Of a DNA stretch of 64,000 nucleotides, positions 16,865-26,181 are shown piece after piece. Location of the stretch: contig NZ_JAGRPU010000009.1 in NCBI RefSeq assembly GCF_024606225.1, positions 97,592-161,591 of the forward strand. The letters run 5' to 3'. The position numbers and the translations under genes are program-made. Under the pieces are notes generated by a model. It saw only the letters and a list, made by a program, of their open reading frames with translations, had not been told where the DNA came from and did not search any database. Source of the DNA: Endozoicomonas sp. ISHI1 (GTDB lineage Bacteria > Pseudomonadota > Gammaproteobacteria > Pseudomonadales > Endozoicomonadaceae). Position 1 is the stretch's first letter, and every line of letters starts with the position of its first letter.

Positions 16865-17785
16865 TTAATCTGTCTCTTTTTCGTTGTCCTTGTTGTCTTC
16901 GTCGAGACTGAATACGTAGGTAGCGACCAGGTGGACTTTTTCCTTGCCGAGAATGTCTTTCCAGGCCGGCATCACACCGTTACGACCATTACGAATGGTG
17001 TATTCCACCTGAGCCTGGCTGGAACCATATAGCCAGACTTCATCGGTCAGGTCAGGTGCCCCCAGTAGCTGGTTGCCTTTGCCGTCGGCGTTGTGACATA
17101 CCGCACAAGTCGTGTCATAAATCTTCTTGCCCGCTGTCATTGTGGCCGGGGCAACTTTGTCTACCAGACCCGCATTAGCACGGATGAAGGTAGCAACGTC
17201 ACGAACGCCTTTCTCGCCAATCACCGCGCCCCAGGCAGGCATCTGCCCGTTACGGCCTTCCATGATCGTGGTGGTGATCGCGTCAGCCGTGCCGCCGTAT
17301 AGCCAGTCGTCATCAGTCAGGTTCGGGAAGCCGAAGGCACCGGCGGCATCACTGCCGTGACACAGGGCGCAGTTGTTCAGGAAGATACGCTCACCCATCT
17401 TGACGGCTTTAGGGTTGTTTACCAGCTCTTCAATCGGAGTATTAGCGTACTGTTCAAACAGTGGCTGATAACGACGATCATGTTTTTGCTGATGGCGTTC
17501 CAACTCACCGGTAGAGGTCCAGTCCAGAAAGCCCTTCCAGTTACCAAGACCCGGATACAGAGCCAGGTAACCGGCAGAAAATACGATGGTACCGACAAAC
17601 AGAGCCAGCCACCATTTGGGCATCGGATTATCCAGCTCTTCGATACCGTCGTAGGCGTGCCCGGTGGTTTCAGTTGTTGTCTCTTCGCGCTGTTGCCTCC
17701 AGGTAGTAAACAGCACATAGATTACAAATGCCAGGCAGGCTAGAGTAAGGATGACAACCCACCCACTCCAGAAACTACTCATCAT
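16865..17785 (-). CDS. ccoP: cbb3-type cytochrome c oxidase subunit III (diheme)
   Basis: This 306-aa diheme c-type cytochrome subunit accepts electrons from the bc1 complex or soluble cytochromes and passes them to CcoO/CcoN. The N-terminus has two transmembrane helices (about 8-28 and 58-77, the latter after a PMPKWW motif). The two heme c sites are CALCH at 139-143 and CAVCH at 227-231, each followed by a distal Met in RNGQMPAWG and RNGVMPAW. It is the last gene of ccoNOQP, overlapping ccoQ by 4 bp. Confidence 0.97.
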   Translation of the reverse strand: MMSSFWSGWVVILTLACLAFVIYVLFTTWRQQREETTTETTGHAYDGIEELDNPMPKWWLALFVGTIVFSAGYLALYPGLGNWKGFLDWTSTGELERHQQKHDRRYQPLFEQYANTPIEELVNNPKAVKMGERIFLNNCALCHGSDAAGAFGFPNLTDDDWLYGGTADAITTTIMEGRNGQMPAWGAVIGEKGVRDVATFIRANAGLVDKVAPATMTAGKKIYDTTCAVCHNADGKGNQLLGAPDLTDEVWLYGSSQAQVEYTIRNGRNGVMPAWKDILGKEKVHLVATYVFSLDEDNKDNEKETD

Positions 17786-18006
17786 TGTATGGCCCCTTTG
17801 TCCTTGTCTGCGTGCTCAGTCTTTGCCAAGCCACTGGCGTGTCGTGTATTTATATGAGCTTCGTCGTCTGCAAACGGCAGTGATGCTGCTTCATTAAAGT
17901 CCCGCTTCTTATGGCCACTGTATGCCCAGAAACATACCCCCAGAAAGGCAATCATGGCTAAAACAGTGGACAGTCCTCTCAGATCATTAATATCCATGAG
18001 TGTCAC
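17782..18006 (-). CDS. ccoQ: cbb3-type cytochrome oxidase subunit CcoQ
   Basis: The 74-aa protein has one transmembrane helix (FixQ/CcoQ family; [20 protein letters not shown] is the conserved post-helix segment). The ATG overlaps the ccoO stop (ATGA-type coupling), and a second in-frame ATG three codons later is an equally good start. It stabilises the complex. The C-terminal tail after residue 50 is polar and variable. Confidence 0.93.
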   Translation of the reverse strand: MTLMDINDLRGLSTVLAMIAFLGVCFWAYSGHKKRDFNEAASLPFADDEAHINTRHASGLAKTEHADKDKGAIQ

Positions 18007-18614
18007 CGTTTATTCTGTAGTGCGGTGCCCAGTGACTGCAGATAAGCCACTACGGCGTCCATTTCAGTGCGACCCTTGACTGCGGCTGTAGCACCTTCGA
18101 TGTCATCATCGGTGTAAGGTACGCCCAGGCCTCTCAGAACTTCCATTTTCTTGCCGGTCAGTTTGCCGTCCAGAACGTTTTCGTTCAGCCATGGGTAAGA
18201 TGGCATGATGGACTCGGGGACAACGTCTCTCGGGTTATTCAGGTGAGCACGGTGCCACTCGTCAGAGTAACGACCGCCAACACGGGCCAGGTCCGGACCG
18301 GTTCGCTTGGAACCCCAAAGGAACGGATGATCGTAAACAGACTCGCCGGCTACAGAGTAGTGGCCGTAACGCTCTACTTCAGCACGCAGAGGGCGCACCA
18401 TTTGTGAGTGACAACCTACGCAGCCTTCACGGATATAGATGTCACGACCTTCCAGCTGAAGAGCAGTGTAAGGCTTAAGGCCTGCCACCGGCTCAGTGGT
18501 GGTTTTCTGGAAAAACAGGGGCACGATCTCAACCAGGCCGCCAAAGCTGATGGCTACTACGATCAGCGCCACCATCAAACCAAGATTTTTTTCGACTAAA
18601 TCATGTTTTTTCAT
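18003..18614 (-). CDS. ccoO: cbb3-type cytochrome c oxidase subunit II (monoheme)
   Basis: The 203-aa monoheme cytochrome is anchored by an N-terminal helix (about 11-35). The heme c site [11 protein letters not shown] has Cys65, Cys68 and His69. The downstream [15 protein letters not shown] segment is characteristic. It starts 14 bp after the ccoN stop and overlaps ccoQ. Confidence 0.97.
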   Translation of the reverse strand: MKKHDLVEKNLGLMVALIVVAISFGGLVEIVPLFFQKTTTEPVAGLKPYTALQLEGRDIYIREGCVGCHSQMVRPLRAEVERYGHYSVAGESVYDHPFLWGSKRTGPDLARVGGRYSDEWHRAHLNNPRDVVPESIMPSYPWLNENVLDGKLTGKKMEVLRGLGVPYTDDDIEGATAAVKGRTEMDAVVAYLQSLGTALQNKR

Positions 18615-18628
18615 GGTGAACTCCCCCG

Positions 18629-20071
18629 TCAGGCCATCTGTGCAGGTGACGCCTGAGCTTCACCTTCCTGCTGGTTTTCACTGCCCAGTTTGACAGTGCG
18701 GTATAAGTTGTAAGCCATGATCAGCACACCTGCCAGGAAGAAGGCGCCACCGATTGCACGGACAACATAGCCAAAGTGGCTGGCGGTTACGGACTCGAGA
18801 AAACTGTAGGTCAGGGTGCCGTCGTTGTTTACAGCTCTCCACATCAGACCCTGGGTAATGCCGTTGACCCACATGGCCACTACGTAAAGGACGGTGCCGA
18901 TGGTAGCCAGCCAGAAGTGAGTATTGATCAGACCAATACTGTACATCTGTTCACGACCACAAACCTTGGGAATCAGGTGGTACAGGGAGCCGAAAGAAAC
19001 CATGGCAACCCAGCCCAATGCGCCGGAGTGCACATGACCGATGGTCCAGTCAGTGTAGTGAGACAGAGCGTTAACGGTTTTGATGGCCATCATTGGGCCT
19101 TCGAAGGTCGACATACCATAGAAGGACAGGGATACCACCAGGAAGCGCAGGATCGGGTCGGTACGCAGTTTGTGCCATGCGCCGGACAGTGTCATGATGC
19201 CGTTGATCATGCCTCCCCAGGAAGGTGCCAGCAGGATCAGGGACATCACCATACCCAGGCTCTGGGCCCAGTCGGGCAGGGCAGTGTAGTGCAGATGGTG
19301 CGGGCCCGCCCAGATGTAGATGGCGATCAGTGCCCAAAAATGTACGATAGACAGACGGTAAGAGTAAACCGGACGCTCAGCCTGCTTGGGAACGAAGTAG
19401 TACATCATGCCCAGGAAGCCGGCGGTCAGGAAAAAGCCGACCGCATTATGTCCGTACCACCACTGAATCATGGCGTCCATGGCGCCAGCGTAGGCAGAAT
19501 AGGACTTGGTCAGGGTGACTGGAACAGAGGCGCTGTTGACAATGTGCAGAATCGCAACGGTGATGATGAAGGCACCGAAGAACCAGTTGGCCACGTAGAT
19601 GTGCTTGGCCTTTCGCTTCATGATGGTGGCAAAGAACACAATTGCGTAGCTGACCCAGACAATGGCAATCAGGATATCGATTGGCCATTCCAGCTCGGCG
19701 TATTCCTTGGAAGAGGTCATGCCCATGGGCAGTGTGATGGCGGCCAGAACGATCACCAGCTGCCAGCCCCAGAACGTGAAAGATGCCAGTCCGGGCATGG
19801 CCAGGGTAGCCTGACAGGTCCTTTGGACGACATAGTAAGAGGTAGCGAAAAGGACGCAGCCTCCAAATGCAAAAATAACGGCGTTTGTGTGTAAGGGTCT
19901 CAGTCTGCCAAAACTGGTCCAGGGTAGATCAAGATTCAGTTCAGGGAATACCATCTGGGTAGCGATGAACAGTCCCATCCCCATCCCGACGATGGCCCAA
20001 ACCACCGCCATGATGGCAAACTGCCTGACAACCTTGTAGTTATAGGTTGGCTGTATCGTTGCAGTGCTCAT
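18629..20071 (-). CDS. ccoN: cbb3-type cytochrome c oxidase catalytic subunit I
   Basis: The 480-aa heme-copper oxidase subunit has about 12 transmembrane helices and contains the heme b and b3-CuB site. Visible landmarks are [12 protein letters not shown] (heme b His), [20 protein letters not shown] (CuB His plus the cross-linked Tyr region), [11 protein letters not shown] (further CuB His) and HVHSGALGW. It is the first gene of ccoNOQP. The upstream region (20072-20464) was searched by eye for an FNR-type box and no good match was seen. Confidence 0.97.
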   Translation of the reverse strand: MSTATIQPTYNYKVVRQFAIMAVVWAIVGMGMGLFIATQMVFPELNLDLPWTSFGRLRPLHTNAVIFAFGGCVLFATSYYVVQRTCQATLAMPGLASFTFWGWQLVIVLAAITLPMGMTSSKEYAELEWPIDILIAIVWVSYAIVFFATIMKRKAKHIYVANWFFGAFIITVAILHIVNSASVPVTLTKSYSAYAGAMDAMIQWWYGHNAVGFFLTAGFLGMMYYFVPKQAERPVYSYRLSIVHFWALIAIYIWAGPHHLHYTALPDWAQSLGMVMSLILLAPSWGGMINGIMTLSGAWHKLRTDPILRFLVVSLSFYGMSTFEGPMMAIKTVNALSHYTDWTIGHVHSGALGWVAMVSFGSLYHLIPKVCGREQMYSIGLINTHFWLATIGTVLYVVAMWVNGITQGLMWRAVNNDGTLTYSFLESVTASHFGYVVRAIGGAFFLAGVLIMAYNLYRTVKLGSENQQEGEAQASPAQMA

Positions 20072-20936
20072 GCTCCGTGTTACCTTCGGGTTCTGCTAAC
20101 AGTTATTACGACTTGGAGATAACCTGAGGCGTTGCAACTTAGACCGGAAATCCAGTAACACACTATGACCTTGGCTCTTGCCTTGACACTGTGCATAGTG
20201 TTTTTGTGGCCAAAGGAACCCTGTTCAGTTGCCAAAGGTTTCCGAACAGCCAAGGCGCATTGCTCTACTGGATTTCAGGCCAGATATTCTCTGCTACCGG
20301 CCAGCTCCCCCGGGTTGTCCGTAAGGCCGTACTTCCTGCTGATTCTTTATGTGTTAATAAAAAAATGCAGTTGACGAATTGAGTCGGAATATTTCTCTCA
20401 TCAGGGCAGCGAAAAAGCTGCTCTCGTGAGTTCTCTGATATAAGACAGTTGTCAAGTTCACTGTTTGCCAGAGATCCTCAGGCTCTGGCTGAATGACTTG
20501 AGACTGACTTATTACCTTCAGACTCCGAGTGTTTTGATCCTGGGTTGGTACTCCTGGTCGTGCACACTTCTGGTTGTTATCCGGTCCTTATCGGTTGGCA
20601 GAGTTTTCTTATACTGCCAAACCCGTCGCAATCATACAGAAATATTGTTAGCCCTGCTAATGCTTTTTGGCTATGAGCGAGTGATATGTATTGAAATCTT
20701 TTGTGACAGCCTGTTTTGTATAGGAGATGTCAGGATTGCCATAGGATCAGGGCTGCATGAAGAGTGTGAGATAGATTTTTGCTGTCATTTTCTGCCATTG
20801 TCAGAGGATGTTCAGTTTTGTGTCATTGTCGGCAGAATCCGGAAGCACAAAAATTCATCGGAGGCTGAGATCAAAATTTATGTTCATGTCAAAGAGGCGA
20901 TTACCTGCCTTGTTCGAGCCTGATTGATTCTGAAGC
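20072..20936. other. Upstream region of ccoN and gap to the ankyrin gene
   Basis: About 860 bp. The first ~390 bp are non-coding and hold the presumed ccoN promoter, with no strong FNR-like palindrome; the rest contains the doubtful frame described at 20465. No RNA gene or mobile-element end was recognised. Confidence 0.4.
20465..20923 (+). CDS. Doubtful small ORF, possibly PilZ-like C-terminal half
   Basis: This 152-codon frame starts with TTG and has no clear ribosome binding site. The second half alternates hydrophobic and polar residues in a beta-strand-like pattern (EIDFCCHFLPLSEDVQF, then VIVGRI), vaguely like PilZ domains, but the RxxxR and D/N-x-S-x-x-G motifs are not evident. It may be a decayed gene. 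It lies between ccoN (divergent) and an ankyrin gene (convergent). Confidence 0.25.
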   Translation: MPEILRLWLNDLRLTYYLQTPSVLILGWYSWSCTLLVVIRSLSVGRVFLYCQTRRNHTEILLALLMLFGYERVICIEIFCDSLFCIGDVRIAIGSGLHEECEIDFCCHFLPLSEDVQFCVIVGRIRKHKNSSEAEIKIYVHVKEAITCLVRA

Positions 20937-21536
20937 TTATTTGGGATATTTCAGGTAATCAAAAAAAAACTTCAGATTATTTGGAAGCAACGACAATAGA
21001 TTTTCTAAATTAGGTTGATGCTCAATAAAAGTGACAAGTGAGTTAATAGCCAGTAAAGGTAAAGATGATAAAATACTATTGAGTTCGGAAATGCTATTGG
21101 GGGGTGTTGGTATCTTGTGTATTAACATCCGCTCCCAATAATAATAAATAGTCAAATGCAGCCACTTTTTCTCACCAATAGCATGGTTAAACTCCCAGTT
21201 ATAGTCATGAGCAGGACTTGCTCCGTGACTGAGTAATGTAACAATTTGAGATATCGTTGAAGCATCAGCCAAGATGTGTGAGATCGTCAGGCTGTTGTAA
21301 GTTTCTTTAGATGTAAATGAATTTGGATTTGCACCATTATTTAGCAGAAAAATAAGCATTTCCAGTGATCCAAAGCAAAGTGCATCGGGCAATGCATCCT
21401 GATCATATTCAAGTTGATAACCTTGGCCCATTAATTCTTTTACTTTGTTAAAATTATTTTCCCTAATGGCTTCCGTAAAATCTCCTGCCAGAGAGCATGT
21501 CATGAAAAAAAACAGCGTGAAGTAAAGTGCTCTCAT
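20937..21536 (-). CDS. Secreted ankyrin-repeat protein A
   Basis: The start was set at the ATG at 21536, which gives a typical signal peptide (MRALYFTLFFFMTCSLAG); 20 extra upstream codons are possible but would bury it. The 199-aa product carries two to three ankyrin-like units (FTEAIRENNFNKVKELMGQG, then SLEMLIFLLNNGANPNSF). It is closely similar along its whole length to the gene at 27823 on the opposite strand, sharing the block YYYWERMLIHKIPTPPNSIS. Such secreted ankyrin proteins are often host-interaction factors; function here is inferred. Confidence 0.8.
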   Translation of the reverse strand: MRALYFTLFFFMTCSLAGDFTEAIRENNFNKVKELMGQGYQLEYDQDALPDALCFGSLEMLIFLLNNGANPNSFTSKETYNSLTISHILADASTISQIVTLLSHGASPAHDYNWEFNHAIGEKKWLHLTIYYYWERMLIHKIPTPPNSISELNSILSSLPLLAINSLVTFIEHQPNLENLLSLLPNNLKFFFDYLKYPK

Positions 21537-21669
21537 TTTATAACGTCTATTTACAATGCAGAGTATGGACTTTAGTAGAATTGTGACTCTTGGCAAATTA
21601 AAGTGACGGTGGTTTTGTATTTGCTATTGGTTGGAGAATCCCCCGTATCGGCCAAGCAACAATTGATCG

Positions 21670-23718
21670 TTATTGATTAGTGCAGCCTGCCAAAACTGAT
21701 TGAGAATCATGGGGAGGGTGACTGTTTTCCAGAATGTTTATAGATAATTTACACAGCCCTTTTATAAGAGCCTGCAAGGGAAAACCATACATATGTGCAA
21801 GTCCAAAATTATATTTTCTACCATCAGCCGTTTTATGAGAAAGTGAATGATTATGGATTTCGTTTGAAGTTTTCATTATCTCTGGATCTGGTCTTTTATT
21901 CTGATTGATATGTAAGAAATAGTTCTGGTATTTGTGATCATGTCTAGAAATAAAAAAATCCTCTGTCATTTCATACGGCTGCATAGCTGACCAATAGACT
22001 ATTTCTAATGAGGTTCTATGTAGCCATTTTTCGAACTCTGTATTATCCAACTCAAGAGCTTGCTGTAAGCTTATTGTATCGGTTGCATAATATCCCCGGA
22101 TAAAATGCTCAAGAATATCTCCGATGAATCTTTGTACATCTTCGACAGCTTTAGGATTTTGGTAATGAAACTCATGGGATAAACGTTTTCCACGAGCATA
22201 AACAATAACAATGGCAACGATATTATCCATAAGCGCATTAAAAAAAGCTAACAGGTTTCCGACTTTTGGAAAAAATTTAACATTTAAAGCATTTTCAGGG
22301 GGCAGGCTGTGCAATGTAGTTTCAAATATTTGGCTGTCACCAAGATCTCTCAAACCGGACCAGGATAAATCTGAGCGCTCAGTGTCTTCTACCCAGTTAC
22401 AAATTGATCCGGGAAAAGCTTCATTATTGCAAAAATGATAAGAACTCAGTTGCCCTAAAGTCATCCATTTTGACAGACCTGACCATGCAACACATAAATC
22501 TTTTGTATGCTGCGATTTAATAAGGCTATCGAATGACAGTCCATATCTTGCATACTTCCCGATATCAATAGCTGCTTTTTTTAACCCTTCTTCGGACCTG
22601 TAATGAGGGTTTTTGGAATTTGATGGGTCTAATTGGCATGCATAATTAACATAATCTTTTGAAGCTGAGAAACAATAACCGTGTATGTGACCTTCAAATA
22701 TTTCGAGCTCATCTTCCAATCTTTTATTAATGATATCCGCAGAAATAGAAAATAAACCTTTACTTAAAGGTATTTCGCTGGCGAAATTCTGATCTGAAAA
22801 TAAGTGGTGCAAACTATTGTGCATTTTAAGTTCACGGGTGAACTCATTCCATGATTCATCTTTTCGTTGAAATTTAAGGTATAGTGTTTGGTTGTCAGGA
22901 AGAGTGAGCTGGATGGATCTTCCGCCACAAACTTTCTGAACTATGGAGTTATCTGATAGCATTAATTCTATTTCAAGATCCTCATTGCTTGAACTCTCTT
23001 TTAGAATTTGTTTTTTTATTTCTTTTTCGATTTTGTGCCCCATTTCAATGTCTGGAGGTAAAAAATGACTGTTTCTGTAACAGGCAATGATGAGGTCAGA
23101 GAAAAATGGATTCCGTGATTTATAATCCAAGCTGGCTGTTGCGTATAAAAGTTCTTGTGTTGCACAGGGAGGCAGGGGAAGGTTGTTTTTTGCTAATTCA
23201 ATAATTTCATCCAGAAAACCAGCTGGGAATAAATGCTTGTCTTTTTTTGCTGCTTCATACAATCCAAAACGTCTGTCTAAGTGCGAATAATGAACGATAT
23301 CTTCAATTTTACATCTCAATGCTTGTAACTTGGCAATTTTTTTAAACAAATTCTCTATTTTGTGTGTTGTACTGAATTCTTTTTGGAGTGTTTCCTGTTT
23401 TTTTCTACTAAAAAACCTGTTACCCAGTTTTATTATCAGATAGAGCCAGTCATCACCACTAAAATGTTCGGTATTGCCATCCAGATAATCTTTCATTAAT
23501 GATATTTGGTGTTTTTCGCCAGCAGAGAAATAGCCTTCTGGTTTTTCTAACGTTTTGATTTTTATTGTTTTTCTGTGATAAAGACACTTTTGTTCAACTA
23601 GAAGAGAGCCATTTGTGGGCAATGGCTCTGTTTTTTTCGAGCTCACAGCTTCCTGACAGGTAGTATCTGCCCTTATAGGTTGTGGCTGAGGCTGTGAGTG
23701 GATTGATGATAAATGCAT
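21670..23718 (-). CDS. Large protein of unknown function (682 aa)
   Basis: A long, AT-rich, clearly coding frame with no signal peptide or transmembrane helix. A stretch near residues 265-310 (GGRSIQLTL, then LYLKFQRK, then ELKMHNSL) looks like a protein-kinase-type N-lobe (glycine-rich strand, Lys, helix C Glu), and SGLRDLGDSQIF further on could correspond to a catalytic loop. This resemblance is weak and no HRD/DFG motif is clear. Possibly a secreted effector; no function is assigned. Fragments of a second copy appear at 25950-26030 and 27465-27529. Confidence 0.75.
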   Translation of the reverse strand: MHLSSIHSQPQPQPIRADTTCQEAVSSKKTEPLPTNGSLLVEQKCLYHRKTIKIKTLEKPEGYFSAGEKHQISLMKDYLDGNTEHFSGDDWLYLIIKLGNRFFSRKKQETLQKEFSTTHKIENLFKKIAKLQALRCKIEDIVHYSHLDRRFGLYEAAKKDKHLFPAGFLDEIIELAKNNLPLPPCATQELLYATASLDYKSRNPFFSDLIIACYRNSHFLPPDIEMGHKIEKEIKKQILKESSSNEDLEIELMLSDNSIVQKVCGGRSIQLTLPDNQTLYLKFQRKDESWNEFTRELKMHNSLHHLFSDQNFASEIPLSKGLFSISADIINKRLEDELEIFEGHIHGYCFSASKDYVNYACQLDPSNSKNPHYRSEEGLKKAAIDIGKYARYGLSFDSLIKSQHTKDLCVAWSGLSKWMTLGQLSSYHFCNNEAFPGSICNWVEDTERSDLSWSGLRDLGDSQIFETTLHSLPPENALNVKFFPKVGNLLAFFNALMDNIVAIVIVYARGKRLSHEFHYQNPKAVEDVQRFIGDILEHFIRGYYATDTISLQQALELDNTEFEKWLHRTSLEIVYWSAMQPYEMTEDFFISRHDHKYQNYFLHINQNKRPDPEIMKTSNEIHNHSLSHKTADGRKYNFGLAHMYGFPLQALIKGLCKLSINILENSHPPHDSQSVLAGCTNQ

Positions 23719-24233
23719 GGAAATAATGTTTTAAAAATACGATTTCATTCTTAGTCCATATTTTTCTGAAAAGGTTCAAAACTTTGTGCAGATTGTTGAA
23801 TAAGGTGTATCACGTCGGCAAGCGAGCAAAGTGATGATACTGATCTGGATGGCGTTCCAATGCACAAGCGATATGTTTGAGTGACTTTTCTGAGCCTTCG
23901 AAAGATAACGCCACCATGAAGGTACAATCTGGATTTTTTGTTTTAATCCAGACACAGACTGTCTCTGGCACCCTTCAGGATGCATGCTCAAGCCTTGCCG
24001 TTATTGCAGAAGAGTTCTCGCTGGTACTGAAAGATCCGCCCTTCCGTTGCATAACAACCTGAGTGAAAGCCTGATTCGGGAATATGTCAGCGATGAAATG
24101 GGATTATCTGACAGATAGTTTAACAGGCGGTGAGCGCTTACCAAGGTAAAAAACTTGATTGCAAAGGCCTACGGTAGTCTAACATGTAGGCTTTGCACCA
24201 GTTTCTGAGACAATAACAATGCAGGAGTTTTGA
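23719..24233. other. Intergenic region between divergent accessory genes
   Basis: This 515-bp region lies between the 682-aa gene and the OTU-like gene. The part next to the 682-aa gene (23699-23776) resembles 27505-27585. Short frames of 61-71 codons in the middle look like decayed coding sequence but match nothing recognised. Confidence 0.4.
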
Positions 24234-25928
24234 ATGTTTAGGCAATTATTTTTTTGGCTATTAGTATTCTATCTGCAAGACGTAAGAGCAGTTCAGGATT
24301 TACGGCTTTTTTTCGTTGTTGCGCCTTCTAACTTGAAATTTATGGTGGATGGCTGTTATGGATTTAATTCAGAGTTCAGCTACTTTATAAAAGATTTTAA
24401 CGATGAATTTAAAGAGGGTCGTAAAGAAGTAGTAGTATTTGTTAAGCATTTAAAAAAAACGTTTTCTTGTTTTGTTATTCCTTCCCGCGAATTAGGTTTT
24501 ATTGCTGAGGGTTCTGGTGATTATAATTTTTCACTGCATAATTTTCATTCTGAACCTGATGAACGACGCTTTACTCGATATATTATTGCCAGATCTTTGT
24601 GGTATCACCTTTTTTATACATCGTATTTGGAGCAAAAAGAAAATGAATTTAAGTTCGCTGAATCATTATTTAATAAAAATTCTGATTTGGAGGTTGTGCT
24701 GTTATTTAAGTGTTTTGGTGACAATGAATATAAGGAACATTGTAAAAGCTATTTATCAGATGCCCTTGAGGGATTTGGATGGAACCTTGAAACTAAAGTT
24801 AGAAGCAAAGAAAGTTGTATGTATATTAGAATTATTATTGCTCTTGGAAATGAGAGTTATAATAATCTCCAGTCCTTTCAGCTAGATTCCAATGTACGCT
24901 TGGATATTGAAAAGTCGGGTATACGAAGGCAAGGAGAGAAAAATAAAAGCTCTATGATTTTTTTTCCATCAACAGTATTCCAGAAAAACCCCTGTGAATC
25001 ACTGGCTGCCAGCGACATACAGAATCAGGAAGACTACTGCGCTTTCGGAATGATTGGCTCAAATAATGCGTGTGTGTGGACATTTCCCAGAACCTACAGC
25101 CAGATGGAAAGCTTTGTTGAAGAGAGTGCCTGTGTCAGTACTGGTGCTACTGCTAAAAATGTCTATGAAGTGTGCAGAAAATTTACTAATACTTCGGCAG
25201 AAGCCTTGAATGGCGCCAAAGCCTTATGTGTTGTTCTGACGGGAATTTCCATTAGTTTCAAAAGAGAAAAGTCAGATGCTTACAACAGTCTGAAAAATAC
25301 GAGTGAATATTTAAAAGAGCTTGGATTAGAGGTTCATAATATGCCAACGGATGGTTACTGTGGCTGGCATGCTATTTTGAGTTGGATCAGAAGTAATAGG
25401 TATGAGCTTTTGTCTGAAATGACTGAAAATTCAGATGATTTAACAGCGCAGAGAGTATTTGAATATTTTTCTGCCAGGGCTCAGGAAATGGTCGAGGAAG
25501 GTGATGAACGTGAGTTTATAGTATCAATGGCTAATGAAATGAATGGATCTAATCCCGATAGAATGTGGCTTGAAGATAATCATATTCGTTTCCTGATTGC
25601 CCCGTTTATCAACCAAAACATTTTAATGCTTGATATAGCTTCTAGTGATCCCACTCCGGGATGTCCTTTTCAGATTAGCTTGATAAGAGCAGATGGTGTT
25701 GATGTTATTTTTCAGAATCAAGATGAAGTTGTTAATGCGTTGCATGAAAATCGCCATTGTATGATGTTACTTCATGCTCATAATCATTGGTTGTTGATAA
25801 TGCCTGATCGTCAATTGGCTACAAATCAAGCTACTCGTGGGAATGCAACTTCACAAGATATACCGAGAGAATGGTTGGAAATTGACTGGAGTACTGTCGT
25901 TGTTCCACATCTTCTTCTGAATAAGTAG
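24234..25928 (+). CDS. Secreted OTU-like cysteine protease (candidate deubiquitinase)
   Basis: The 564-aa product has an N-terminal signal peptide (FFWLLVFYLQDVRA), an uncharacterised ~340-residue N-terminal region with several cysteines, and a C-terminal OTU-like domain (about 365-525). The catalytic pattern is visible: Asp373-Gly-Tyr-Cys376-Gly-Trp-His, then an aliphatic-rich middle with WLEDNHIRFLI, and His518-Trp in HNHWLLIMP. OTU proteases cleave ubiquitin chains; in bacteria they are usually effectors directed at eukaryotic hosts. AGGAG precedes the ATG by 7 nt. The Sec-type signal is unusual for an injected effector, so a periplasmic or type II route is possible. Confidence 0.72.
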   Translation: MFRQLFFWLLVFYLQDVRAVQDLRLFFVVAPSNLKFMVDGCYGFNSEFSYFIKDFNDEFKEGRKEVVVFVKHLKKTFSCFVIPSRELGFIAEGSGDYNFSLHNFHSEPDERRFTRYIIARSLWYHLFYTSYLEQKENEFKFAESLFNKNSDLEVVLLFKCFGDNEYKEHCKSYLSDALEGFGWNLETKVRSKESCMYIRIIIALGNESYNNLQSFQLDSNVRLDIEKSGIRRQGEKNKSSMIFFPSTVFQKNPCESLAASDIQNQEDYCAFGMIGSNNACVWTFPRTYSQMESFVEESACVSTGATAKNVYEVCRKFTNTSAEALNGAKALCVVLTGISISFKREKSDAYNSLKNTSEYLKELGLEVHNMPTDGYCGWHAILSWIRSNRYELLSEMTENSDDLTAQRVFEYFSARAQEMVEEGDEREFIVSMANEMNGSNPDRMWLEDNHIRFLIAPFINQNILMLDIASSDPTPGCPFQISLIRADGVDVIFQNQDEVVNALHENRHCMMLLHAHNHWLLIMPDRQLATNQATRGNATSQDIPREWLEIDWSTVVVPHLLLNK

Positions 25929-25949
25929 CTCACTAAATGAAAGCCTGTT

Positions 25950-26030
25950 GTGATGCCCAGGTTCTCAGTTTTGAGCCAGTCATCATCACTGAAATGTTGG
26001 GCTCCTCTTGCGATCACAATTTTACCGCTC
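25950..26030 (-). pseudogene. Internal fragment of a second copy of the 682-aa gene
   Basis: On the minus strand the translation contains AQHFSDDDWL, matching TEHFSGDDWL (residues ~82-91) of the protein encoded at 21670-23718; the underlying DNA matches at nearly every base over ~26 bp. Together with the N-terminal fragment at 27465-27529, this looks like a relic interrupted by the cassette at 26053-27469. Confidence 0.45.
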
Positions 26031-26052
26031 AGCTACTGAGGTCGTTCATTGC

Positions 26053-26093
26053 AGGGCTAAATGAGAATGATTATGCTGGTGCGTAAGCCCTGG
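26053..26093. repeat. Direct repeat, left copy (AGGGCTAAATGAGAATGATT...)
   Basis: A 41-bp sequence from AGGGCTAAATGAG to GTAAGCCCTGG. It recurs in direct orientation at 27429-27469 and inverted at about 43813-43853. In one frame it reads GLNENDYAGA followed by a stop, so it is probably the 3' end of a decayed, dispersed gene. Confidence 0.7.
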
Positions 26094-26181
26094 TTGCCAG
26101 CCTCTGGTGCATGGCTTCTTCGATGGTATCACTGCACTTACCCGCAAGGCACACGCCGACCTCAGAAAAATCGGGATCGTA

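Noticed and set aside
18776..19894. 372-codon plus-strand frame opposite ccoN
   Set aside because: It is antisense to the unambiguous CcoN coding sequence, and its His/Gln/Gly-rich composition is typical of a mirror frame of a conserved membrane protein.
20391..20420. Possible FNR site upstream of ccoN (TTGACGAATTGAGTC nearby at ~20371)
   Set aside because: Only one half-site resembles the consensus; the second half does not match ATCAA or GTCAA.
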